Assembly (NCBI GenBank): GCA_021647315.1
Contig: JAKIUY010000050.1
Coordinates: forward strand, 1-32,612
From: Victivallaceae bacterium
GTDB lineage: Bacteria > Verrucomicrobiota > Lentisphaeria > Victivallales > Victivallaceae
Length of the DNA stretch: 32,612 nucleotides
Direction of reading: 5' to 3'
In this document: piece by piece, positions 24,058 through 31,301 of the stretch
Layout of the letters: every line of letters begins with the position of its first letter
Numbering within the stretch: position 1 is the stretch's first letter
Translations under genes and position numbers: made by a program
The notes under the pieces: model-generated
Told to the model about the DNA's origin: nothing
Database searches by the model: none
Seen by the model: only the letters and a program-made list of their open reading frames with translations

Positions 24058-24096
24058 ACGCTGCTCGAAAAGGTTTTCGGAATACCAAAACCTTTT
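24055..24096 (+). terminator. Hairpin after gcvH, fused to a dispersed repeat
   Basis: AAAAGGTTTT (24068-24077) and AAAACCTTTT (24087-24096) form a 10-bp hairpin just past the stop. The right arm ends in T-rich sequence, so partial termination is possible. The first part, TAGACGCTGCTCGAAAAG, matches the end of the gene at 8777 and includes the stop codon. Confidence 0.45.
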
Positions 24097-24159
24097 CAAA
24101 CATCGTCTGTGGTCTCAAAATTAAAATTTTGCGACTGGTTTTATAGAAATGTTTTAATT

Positions 24160-24197
24160 TATACCCATTATGGGTAGTTTTTAATTCATTTATTTGG
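24160..24197. repeat. ACCCATTATGGGT-centred dispersed repeat, copy 1
   Basis: TATACCCATTATGGGT followed by an AT-rich TTTTTAATTCATTTATTT stretch recurs at 27449-27485. The core is a palindrome with 6-bp arms. Weaker similarity continues downstream, ending in an AGTTAA motif in both. Confidence 0.6.
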
Positions 24198-24296
24198 CTC
24201 TTTAAACTCAAATGAATGCAATAAAAGTTAAGATTTAAACCTAAACAAGTATACATTTACAGGTGCCTGAGCACATTAAATAAAGGAGAAAGTTTC

Positions 24297-25631
24297 GTGC
24301 CATATATTGCGAATACAGATGAGGATCGCCAATTAATGCTTGAAACTATCGGCTGTGCCGATTTTGACGAGATGTGGCGTAAATCTGATATTCATTTCCC
24401 TGACTGCAACTTATTAGAAATAGCAGAGGGCAAATCAGAGTTTGAAGTTGTAAAATACCTACACGAACTGGCCGGTAAAAATGCCGTTGACCTTGTCAGC
24501 TTTCTTGGTGCGGGGTACTACGATCATTTAATCCCCGCTGCTGTTGACGCGGTGACCAGTCGTTCAGAATTCTATACAGCCTATACGCCATATCAACCGG
24601 AAGCGTCCCAGGGTACACTACAGACTATTTATGAATATCAGTCAATGATCTGCCGTTTGACCGGTATGCCGATTAGTAATGCATCCATGTATGATGGAGG
24701 AACAGCCCTGTTCGAAGCAATGATGATGTCTTGCCGGGTCACCCGTCGCCGACAGGTGGTTATTTCCGAAGCGGTCTCTCCGATATTCAGAACTATGATT
24801 GAAAGTTACAGCAGCAATCTTGATGTAGAGTTAATTGTAGTTCCAGCTGGCATTGATGATTCAAACCAGCAGGAACTGATTAAAGCCGTAAGCAAAGATA
24901 CCGCCTGTGTGGTTGTGCAGTATCCAAATGCATTCGGCACAATCGAAGCATGGCAGGATTTTAACCAACAGGTGCATACACATAAAGCCCTTTCGGTCTG
25001 TTCCTGCTATCCAATTGCGCTGTCATTGCTGACCCCACCGGGCGAAATGGATTTTGACATTGTTACAGGAGAAGGCCAGAGCATGGGCATACCGCTCAAT
25101 TTTGGCGGCCCCTATCTTGGATTTATGGCTGTTACAAAAAAACATGTCAGAAAAATGCCTGGCAGAATATGTGGCAAAACCGTTGATCTTGATGGTAAAG
25201 AGGGTTATGTTCTGACTTTACAGGCTCGTGAACAGCATATCCGACGTGCTGGCGCGATGTCAAACATCTGTTCAAATGAAAATCTATGTGCGCTTTCCGC
25301 TCTGGTTTATCTAACCTGTCTCGGCAAGCAGGGCTTGATTGAAGTAGCCGAGCTCTGCGCATCTAAAGCAGTTTTCGCCCGTAATGAGTTGTTAAAGATA
25401 GCTGGTGTTGAAGCGGTTGGCGGTGAAGCATTTTTTAATGAATTTATCATAAAGTTACCTGGAGATGCATCTGAAATAGTCGGACGCATGATTGACAAAG
25501 GCTTTGCCCCGGGCTTTCCGTTGGGAAGATATTATCCTGATCGCAAAGATCAATTGCTGGTTGCAGTGACCGAAAAACGTACCCGAGAAGAGATTAAAGC
25601 CTTGGCAAATGCATTGGAGGCCCTGTTATGA
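24297..25631 (+). CDS. gcvPA: Glycine dehydrogenase (decarboxylating) subunit 1
   Basis: One half of the split P protein that decarboxylates glycine with pyridoxal phosphate and loads the aminomethyl group on GcvH. The 444 residues match the usual length. Motifs include SFLGAGYYDHLIPAAV, the FYTAYTPYQPEASQGTLQTI segment, RLTGMPISNASMYDGGTA, and GPYLGFMAV with KMPGRICGKTVD. The start is a GTG with AAAGGAG eight bases upstream. The last codons overlap gcvPB by 4 nt, so the pair is translationally coupled. Split GcvP is common in Gram-positive bacteria, archaea and several PVC lineages. Confidence 0.96.
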   Translation: MPYIANTDEDRQLMLETIGCADFDEMWRKSDIHFPDCNLLEIAEGKSEFEVVKYLHELAGKNAVDLVSFLGAGYYDHLIPAAVDAVTSRSEFYTAYTPYQPEASQGTLQTIYEYQSMICRLTGMPISNASMYDGGTALFEAMMMSCRVTRRRQVVISEAVSPIFRTMIESYSSNLDVELIVVPAGIDDSNQQELIKAVSKDTACVVVQYPNAFGTIEAWQDFNQQVHTHKALSVCSCYPIALSLLTPPGEMDFDIVTGEGQSMGIPLNFGGPYLGFMAVTKKHVRKMPGRICGKTVDLDGKEGYVLTLQAREQHIRRAGAMSNICSNENLCALSALVYLTCLGKQGLIEVAELCASKAVFARNELLKIAGVEAVGGEAFFNEFIIKLPGDASEIVGRMIDKGFAPGFPLGRYYPDRKDQLLVAVTEKRTREEIKALANALEALL

Positions 25632-27076
25632 GTCTGATTTTTACTAAAAGCAAAAACGGCCGTCGCGGTTCAACAATTCCGAAATGCGATGTACCTAAAT
25701 GTTCCGCAATTCCAGATAAAATGCGACGTTCAACCTCGGCTGAACTGCCTGAAGTCAGCGAACTTGATGCTGTGCGTCACTTCTCATTATTAAGTTTGAA
25801 AAACATCGGCGTTGACACCAATTTTTATCCGCTCGGTTCATGCACAATGAAATATAATCCAAAATTCCATGAACAGGTTGCCGCCCTGCCCGGATTTTCA
25901 GCTCTTCATCCATTACTGCCGCAGTTACGTAATGGCGGAGCATTAACTCAGGGAGCGTTGGAAGTACTCTATGAATCTGAACAGATTCTCAATGACCTGC
26001 TTGGATTTTCACGCACAACTATGCAGCCACTTGCCGGTGCTCATGGTGAACTGACCGGTGTCATGCTAATTGCCGCGTATCACAAAGACCGTCAAGATAA
26101 TGAACGCAAAATAATGCTGATTCCTGATGCAGCCCACGGCACAAATCCAGCAAGTGCGGCAATTGCCGGGTTTAAACCCCGGGAAGTCGCGACAAATGCC
26201 GAAGGTGATGTCGATATTGAAAATTTAAAACAGCAACTGGGGCCGGAAGTTGCCGGAATTATGCTGACCTGCCCAAATACACTTGGTCTGTTTGACCGTA
26301 ATGTTGCTGAAATATGTGAACTGGTGCATCAGGCCGGTGGACTATGTTATTGTGACGGTGCCAATCTCAATGCAATTATCGGTAGAATACGCCCCGGTGA
26401 TCTTGGGTTTGATGTGATGCACGTCAATCTACATAAAACATTCGCTACGCCACACGGTGGCGGCGGTCCCGGTTCAGGCCCGGTCGGTGTCGCTGAATGC
26501 CTGGTGCCTTATCTGCCAATATCAGAAGTAGTCAAACGTGATGACGGAACCTATACTCTGGATTATTCTTTTCAGAAATCCATCGGCTATATCGCCCCGT
26601 TCTATGGCAACTTTGCGATTATTCTCCGTGCTTATGCCTATATGTTGTCTCAGGGCAGAGACGGCTTTAAACGGATTAGCGAAAACGCGGTACTCAGTGC
26701 CAACTATATTCGCGTCAAACTCGCTCCGTTCTTTGATCAGATTTATGATCGTAACTGCATGCATGAATGCATTTTTGCGGGAACCAGACAGAGTGCAAAA
26801 GGAGTTAATACCCTGGACATGGCAAAAGCGTTAATTGACCGTGGCATTCACCCGCCAACCATCTATTTCCCATTAATCGTGCCGGAAGCTCTGATGATTG
26901 AGCCGACTGAAACTGAATCGAAAGAAACGATTGATGAATTTATCCAGGCGATGATTGAAATTGCTGAACTGGTTGAAACAGATCCTGAAGCAATTACCTC
27001 ATGTCCTAAAACAACTCCGGTCAGACGGCTTGACGAAACTCAGGCTGCGCGCAATCCGGTACTTGCAGAGCTCTAA
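25628..27076 (+). CDS. gcvPB: Glycine dehydrogenase (decarboxylating) subunit 2
   Basis: The pyridoxal-phosphate-bearing half of the split P protein. The 482 residues include NFYPLGSCTMKYNPKF, SEQILNDLLGFSRTTMQPLAGAHGE-type start of the fold, PDAAHGTNPASAAIAGF, CPNTLGLFD, YCDGANLNAIIGRIRPGDLG and the cofactor-binding HVNLHKTFATPHGGGGPGSG, with Lys270 as the Schiff-base residue. Its ATG overlaps the gcvPA stop (ATGA). A 56-bp gap leads to an acyl carrier protein gene. Confidence 0.97.
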   Translation: MSLIFTKSKNGRRGSTIPKCDVPKCSAIPDKMRRSTSAELPEVSELDAVRHFSLLSLKNIGVDTNFYPLGSCTMKYNPKFHEQVAALPGFSALHPLLPQLRNGGALTQGALEVLYESEQILNDLLGFSRTTMQPLAGAHGELTGVMLIAAYHKDRQDNERKIMLIPDAAHGTNPASAAIAGFKPREVATNAEGDVDIENLKQQLGPEVAGIMLTCPNTLGLFDRNVAEICELVHQAGGLCYCDGANLNAIIGRIRPGDLGFDVMHVNLHKTFATPHGGGGPGSGPVGVAECLVPYLPISEVVKRDDGTYTLDYSFQKSIGYIAPFYGNFAIILRAYAYMLSQGRDGFKRISENAVLSANYIRVKLAPFFDQIYDRNCMHECIFAGTRQSAKGVNTLDMAKALIDRGIHPPTIYFPLIVPEALMIEPTETESKETIDEFIQAMIEIAELVETDPEAITSCPKTTPVRRLDETQAARNPVLAEL

Positions 27077-27132
27077 ATCAGTGCTATATTTATCTTTTAC
27101 TTTTTACAATCATAAATTTAAGGAAATAAATA

Positions 27133-27384
27133 ATGACCAGCGAAGATGTCAAACAAGCGGTTATCGATATAATTAACGATATTTTGCCTGAAGGGGACTG
27201 TTCAGATGTTGATTCAGCAGGAAAATTGCGTGATCAACTTGATCTTGATTCAATGGATTTCCTCGATATAGTTATGGAACTGCGCAAACAGTACAAAGTT
27301 GAAGTTCCGGAAAATGAATATCCCAAACTTGCCACACTGGACAGTTGTGTTGAGTACCTATCGCCCAAAATGGCTGATCTGTAA
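27133..27384 (+). CDS. Acyl carrier protein
   Basis: An 83-residue acidic four-helix carrier. The phosphopantetheine site is LDLDSMDFLDIV with Ser40, matching the D-S-(M/L)-D-x-x-x form; the downstream helix VMELRKQYKVEVPENEYPKLATL is typical of ACP-like proteins. AGGAA lies nine bases before the ATG. It is close to gcvPB (56 bp) on the same strand and is followed by a good terminator, so it may be the last gene of the glycine cleavage transcript. It differs from housekeeping AcpP (GADSLDTVE), so it is probably a specialised carrier. Its acyl chain and partners are not in the window. Confidence 0.9.
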   Translation: MTSEDVKQAVIDIINDILPEGDCSDVDSAGKLRDQLDLDSMDFLDIVMELRKQYKVEVPENEYPKLATLDSCVEYLSPKMADL

Positions 27385-27406
27385 TAACCAGTTTTGAATA
27401 TTCACC

Positions 27407-27446
27407 AAAAGCGGCGAGTTGTTATTCGTCGCTTTTTCTTTTTTTA
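27407..27446 (+). terminator. Intrinsic terminator after the ACP gene
   Basis: AAAAGCGGCGA (27407-27417) pairs with TCGTCGCTTTT (27426-27436) with one G-T pair and an 8-nt loop. T-rich sequence continues to 27446. It lies 23 bp after the stop codon. Confidence 0.88.
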
Positions 27447-27448
27447 TC

Positions 27449-27485
27449 TATACCCATTATGGGTGATTTTCAATTTATTTTTGAG
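27449..27485. repeat. ACCCATTATGGGT-centred dispersed repeat, copy 2
   Basis: TATACCCATTATGGGT (27449-27464) and the AT-rich sequence after it match the copy at 24160-24197. It starts immediately after the terminator T-run and lies about 65 bp before the TauE gene. Confidence 0.6.
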
Positions 27486-27528
27486 TGGTTCATCATCCCA
27501 ACAGAAGTTAAATGAGTAAGGTATTTTC

Positions 27529-28443
27529 ATGGATTATATTATAAATTATATTGTAAATAACTGGTTGCAGTTATCAGGCGGCCTGATACTGGGATTAGGG
27601 GTTGGCATGCTAACCGGGATCTTTGGTGCTGGTGGAGGTTTTATTATTACGCCGGCACTAAATATATTTCTAGGGGTTCCGATGAACATAGCGGTTGGCA
27701 CCAGCTCTTGTCAAGTACTCGGAGCTTCTGGCTTTGCCATATTCCATAACCTTGATAAAAAAATGAAAGGCATAAAAGTTGCCCTGTTAATCGGACTTGG
27801 CATTCCATTCGGTTCCTATCTCGGCACCCTTGTCATTGATCGCTGGAAAAACTTAGAACCGATAGTCGTAAATGGCAAAGCGGTCGATGCGCTTAATTTT
27901 ATTTTATTAATAATCTTTGCAGTTTTCCTATCGCTTATCGCTGGCTGGTTACTTTTTGATAATTTTGTCTTGAAAAAAGGCAAACCAGATAATGAGTCAA
28001 ATCATGTCGGCCTACTGAGTAAAGTATCAATTCCTCCATTAATTATTTGTGAAACCATTCCTCATGCACCATTCAGTATTCCGCTATTAGTTGTTATAGG
28101 GCTATTTATGGGCTTCCTAAGCGGCTTACTCGGAATTGGTGGTGGCGTAATCATGATGCCGATGTTATTCTATATTATTGGTCAAGAGACAAAATATGCA
28201 ATCTTAACCAGCACCATGTTAATCTTCATCTCTGGACTTTTTGCAACATTTTTCCATGCGATGCACAACAATATCAACTACACATTGGTCGCCACACTGA
28301 TCACCGGAGCTTTTTTCGGAACAAAAGCAGGGGTAAAAATCCATAAAAAGATATCAGGTAAATCGATTAGACAATATTTTGCATTTGTTGTTCTACTCGC
28401 AGCTGCAATGGTGATCTATAAAATTGTCAGAATTCTTAACTGA
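27529..28443 (+). CDS. TauE/SafE family membrane permease
   Basis: A 304-residue inner-membrane protein with about eight transmembrane segments in two similar halves. Each half opens with the family motif: GMLTGIFGAGGGFIITPAL near 25-43 and GFLSGLLGIGGGVIMMPML near 195-213. Relatives export sulfite, sulfoacetate and other organic anions, but the motif does not give the substrate. A charged loop with LKKGKPDNESNH lies between the halves. No strong ribosome binding site is seen (TAAGGTATTTTC before the ATG). It stands alone between two repeat-bearing gaps and is convergent with the lipid transport operon, with no sulfur genes nearby. Confidence 0.9.
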   Translation: MDYIINYIVNNWLQLSGGLILGLGVGMLTGIFGAGGGFIITPALNIFLGVPMNIAVGTSSCQVLGASGFAIFHNLDKKMKGIKVALLIGLGIPFGSYLGTLVIDRWKNLEPIVVNGKAVDALNFILLIIFAVFLSLIAGWLLFDNFVLKKGKPDNESNHVGLLSKVSIPPLIICETIPHAPFSIPLLVVIGLFMGFLSGLLGIGGGVIMMPMLFYIIGQETKYAILTSTMLIFISGLFATFFHAMHNNINYTLVATLITGAFFGTKAGVKIHKKISGKSIRQYFAFVVLLAAAMVIYKIVRILN

Positions 28444-28444
28444 A

Positions 28445-28520
28445 AGGGCACTCAAAAGTAAATTGGTGGATTTTGCAACGGAAACGGACTGTAGACCAAG
28501 ACACTAAAGTGTTTATTTAG
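28445..28520 (+). repeat. About 80-bp dispersed repeat, copy 2
   Basis: It begins within 2 bp of the TauE stop and aligns with the reverse complement of 17895-17975. The best conserved block is AATTGGTGGATTTTGCAACG followed by GAAACGGACTG. Its function is unknown. Confidence 0.75.
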
Positions 28521-28523
28521 AGC

Positions 28524-28645
28524 CTGAAAGAAAACGATACTTTTGTCGGAGTTCACAGCTTTAGCGTGCAAACAATACGTTCGAAAAACAGGCTAAAGCT
28601 GTGAACTCCGACAAGGTGACGTATTTATACAGCGTTTTCTTTCAG
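28524..28645. repeat. Nested perfect inverted repeat between convergent genes
   Basis: Outer arms of 13 bp (28524-28536 and 28633-28645) enclose inner arms of 23 bp, perfectly matched (28543-28565 and 28592-28614), around a 26-nt loop. The inner arm contains GGAGTTCACAGCTTTAGC, resembling the REP-like heads at 22174. It can also act as a bidirectional terminator for TauE and the mlaF-like gene. Confidence 0.85.
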
Positions 28646-28671
28646 CCATTAAATAATATCGTGAGGCAATT

Positions 28672-29442
28672 TTATGGGCGCAAGTCTGATCTAGTTAGAA
28701 ATTCTTTGACCCAACTATTTTTTGTGTTTTTACGAAGCTCCAATGGGTTGCCCTCTTCGGTGATGCCTTTGATTTCCTTATCAAGAATAATTACATGATC
28801 GGCAATACTGAAAATACTGTCAAGTTCATGAGTAACAATTATCATGGTGGTGCCGAGCGTATCACGCAAATCCAGAATAAGCCGGTCGAGTTCAGCTGAA
28901 GAGATAGGATCAAGTCCCGCGGATGGTTCATCAAAAAAGAGTATTCCGGGATCAAGCGCCAAGGCACGAGCCAGACCGGCCCGTTTTTTCATTCCACCGC
29001 TAATTTCTGCCGGAGCAAAACCTTCAAACCCGCTGAGATTCACCAAACTAAGCTTGGTTCTTGCCAACGCCGAAATAAGTTCGGGCGGCAGGTCGGTAAA
29101 TTCATTCAGCGGCAATGCAATATTTTCTTCGAGCGTTAAAGAGCTGAACAGGGCACTTGACTGGTAAAGGACACCAAATTCAAGCATCAATTTCTCCCGT
29201 TCGCTTTCGGTCGCATTGACCATACTCTTACCGTTGACTAAAATTTCTCCACTCTTCGGTTTATGCAGACCGATGATATGTTTAAGAATGGTACTTTTAC
29301 CACAGCCCGAACCGCCGAGGATAGCAAAAATCTCCCCCTTTTTGACTGAAAAGTTTAAGTCCTTCAGGACAATAAAATCACCATAGCCGATGGTCAGATC
29401 TTTAACTTCAACTGCATTTTGAGAATTATTCATATCAAACAT
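28672..29442 (-). CDS. ABC transporter ATP-binding protein, MlaF-like
   Basis: The ATPase of an MCE-type lipid transporter on the cytoplasmic face of the inner membrane. The 256 residues contain Walker A GGSGCGKST (43-51), the Q-loop near YQSSALFSSLT, the signature ISGGMKKRAGLARAL from 147, Walker B ILFFDEPSAGLDP (167-179) and the switch His in VTHELDS. The MKKRAGLARA sequence after the signature is typical of the MlaF/Mkl subfamily. The start overlaps the end of the permease gene by 8 nt, with GGAG three bases ahead; an ATG nine bases later is possible. It is the last gene of the operon. Confidence 0.93.
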   Translation of the reverse strand: MFDMNNSQNAVEVKDLTIGYGDFIVLKDLNFSVKKGEIFAILGGSGCGKSTILKHIIGLHKPKSGEILVNGKSMVNATESEREKLMLEFGVLYQSSALFSSLTLEENIALPLNEFTDLPPELISALARTKLSLVNLSGFEGFAPAEISGGMKKRAGLARALALDPGILFFDEPSAGLDPISSAELDRLILDLRDTLGTTMIIVTHELDSIFSIADHVIILDKEIKGITEEGNPLELRKNTKNSWVKEFLTRSDLRP

Positions 29443-30574
29443 TTACTCCATAAGTGATTCCAAACAGCTGCATTACCATTGGATATATAATTGTAATACA
29501 GGCATCTGCAATTACCACCAGGAAAATACTGCTGACTACGGCCGCAGTTGCCGCATTCCCAACCCCTTTAGCATCGTTATCAGCACTAAACCCACGAAAA
29601 CAGCTGATTACTGCAATCAAAAAAGCAAAAATGACACTTTTAACCAAGCTTTCACCTAAGTTTGCCGGGACAAGAAAATCAAGAACTCGTCCGGTAAATT
29701 CTGCGCCTGAAATATCAGTCAGCAAGGTTGCAGTAAAACCGCCGCCGATTATTCCGACAACATTACCGATAACAGTCAATAACGGCATAACGCACATTAA
29801 AGCAATTATTTTGGGAAGCATCAGGATCGTTTGCGGATTCAGTCCCATGGTACTGAACGCATCAAGTTCTTCATTCACTTTCATCGTGCCGAGTTCGGCG
29901 GCAAATGCCGACCCCGCCCTGCCAGCACAGATTACCGCCACCATCAACGGTCCAAGTTCACGAACAATCGACATTGCCACCAAGTCAGCGATATAGATAT
30001 TCAGGCCAAAAGAGCCCAAAGCGTCAGTCCCCTGATACCCCATAATGACTCCAACCAAAAAACAGATCATAACCACAATCGGTACCGCATCAGCTCCGGT
30101 GCTGTCCATATAGTAAAAAGTTTCACGCCAGTTGATTTTTTTAGGATTTTTAATATAAAAAATAGAACTGCGAGCAAGAGTATCAAGAAAACTGGTCAGT
30201 TTTACAATGTCAGTCCCCAGCTGATAGGTTGCTTCTCCAGCAACCAAATAGATCGATTTGGCCTTAGGAATTGGACGAAAATTAAAATTTTCGGCAATAG
30301 ATTTAGCTATAGGCTCCATTTCAGTTGACGCATTGTTGAATTTAAATTCCAACTTACGCTCACGGCAAAGGGTATCACAAGCCTCAAGAAACGCCAAGGT
30401 TGAATAATCGGTCGGATTAACCGCAGTTAAGTCAATATCCAAACAACTGACTGCCGGTTTAATTTCAGCAATAAGCTCTTCATAGGCAACCTGCAATGCA
30501 TTAAATCCAACCATTGAACAATCAAGTTCAGAGATTATCATTTTTTCATTATTTACCGATATTTTCAATATCAT
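29435..30574 (-). CDS. MlaE-family permease with N-terminal STAS-like domain
   Basis: The membrane subunit of an MCE-type lipid transporter. Residues about 1-100 form a soluble STAS-like domain (DIDLTAVNPTDYSTLAFLEAC), and residues about 150-375 form the MlaE permease with five or six membrane segments. Hallmarks are VPIVVMICFLVGVIMGYQG, SIVRELGPLMVAVICAGRAGSAFAAELGTMKVNEELDA and CFRGFSADNDAKGVGNAATAAVVSS. In E. coli the STAS protein MlaB is separate; fusion to the permease is found in other bacteria. It overlaps the ATPase gene by 8 nt and follows the lipoprotein gene after 115 bp with two hairpins. Confidence 0.93.
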   Translation of the reverse strand: MILKISVNNEKMIISELDCSMVGFNALQVAYEELIAEIKPAVSCLDIDLTAVNPTDYSTLAFLEACDTLCRERKLEFKFNNASTEMEPIAKSIAENFNFRPIPKAKSIYLVAGEATYQLGTDIVKLTSFLDTLARSSIFYIKNPKKINWRETFYYMDSTGADAVPIVVMICFLVGVIMGYQGTDALGSFGLNIYIADLVAMSIVRELGPLMVAVICAGRAGSAFAAELGTMKVNEELDAFSTMGLNPQTILMLPKIIALMCVMPLLTVIGNVVGIIGGGFTATLLTDISGAEFTGRVLDFLVPANLGESLVKSVIFAFLIAVISCFRGFSADNDAKGVGNAATAAVVSSIFLVVIADACITIIYPMVMQLFGITYGVNV

Positions 30575-30592
30575 TCCCCTGTTTTATAATCT

Positions 30593-30633
30593 TCAGTCTT
30601 CGCGACTGAAAGTCGCACCCGCATTGGCGGGAC
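30593..30633. repeat. Two short hairpins in the lipoprotein-permease gap
   Basis: TTCAGTC and GACTGAA pair at about 30593-30611 around a TTCGC-like loop, and CCCGC-ATTG-GCGGG follows at about 30619-30633. They lie in the only sizeable gap of the operon and could affect processing or translation of the permease. They may also be a small REP-like repeat. Confidence 0.5.
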
Positions 30634-30689
30634 AGACGGACTGACGGACGTTTGTAATCTCAATTACCATCGGCAGCCAGCACCAAGCC

Positions 30690-31238
30690 CTATTTCAAGC
30701 TATTTATTTTCGCGGCAACTTTTACCGCAATTTTATTCATTGCTATACTCATAGCATTAGCATAAGCTGCGGCATTAGCACCGGAAACATTAATTTTCTC
30801 AGTAAATAGCTGTTCATATTTTACTTTATTTTTTTCTTTAACCGTGACCAGCAAAGTTAAAATTACAAATTCATGGCTTAAATTATTCTCAAAAGTCAGA
30901 AGTTGAGTTGCTATAGTTAATATCTCCCTGGGGGCTACGCCACTCATTTCGGGCGCCATGGCAATGGTCAAATAACGTTGAATCTGAGTTGCCGGCGAGG
31001 ATATCCACCGATTAAACTGGTCAACTTCAACCTTTCCTGCAGTTGTTTTGAATCGCATCGCCGTGGTATAACCGATTAAGGAGTTAACCGTTTGCACTTT
31101 GACTATCCGTTTTTTAACCAGCTGTTTACTCGGCACGCCGATAGAAAAATAGTTAACCTGCGGCGTCTGCGGTTTAGGAAAGATAGAACATCCAGCAAGC
31201 AGCAAACAGAGTCCCGACACTATAAATAGTTTTTTCAT
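30690..31238 (-). CDS. ABC transport auxiliary lipoprotein (PqiC/YmbA-like)
   Basis: A 182-residue lipoprotein with signal MKKLFIVSGLCLLLAGCSIF; the lipobox LAGC puts the acylated Cys at residue 16 or so. The mature part begins PKPQTPQVNYFSIGVPS, the typical entry of the ABC_trans_aux family, where the YxL/F strand starts an alpha/beta domain. Relatives are outer-membrane lipoproteins that partner MCE proteins. Asp is absent at +2 (Ser), which fits outer-membrane sorting. It is second in the operon, 63 bp after the mlaD-like gene. The family call is good; the exact partner contacts are inferred from the operon. Confidence 0.87.
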   Translation of the reverse strand: MKKLFIVSGLCLLLAGCSIFPKPQTPQVNYFSIGVPSKQLVKKRIVKVQTVNSLIGYTTAMRFKTTAGKVEVDQFNRWISSPATQIQRYLTIAMAPEMSGVAPREILTIATQLLTFENNLSHEFVILTLLVTVKEKNKVKYEQLFTEKINVSGANAAAYANAMSIAMNKIAVKVAAKINSLK

Positions 31239-31301
31239 TATAATAAATCTCCCTTTTTTCTACTCTGAAGCGAGTAGATTATTAAAATATTAATCATTTA
31301 A

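Noticed and set aside
29454..30328. Plus-strand frames of 165-180 codons opposite the permease gene
   Set aside because: Mirror images of the MlaE-family coding sequence, with unnatural Ser/Pro/Ile composition.
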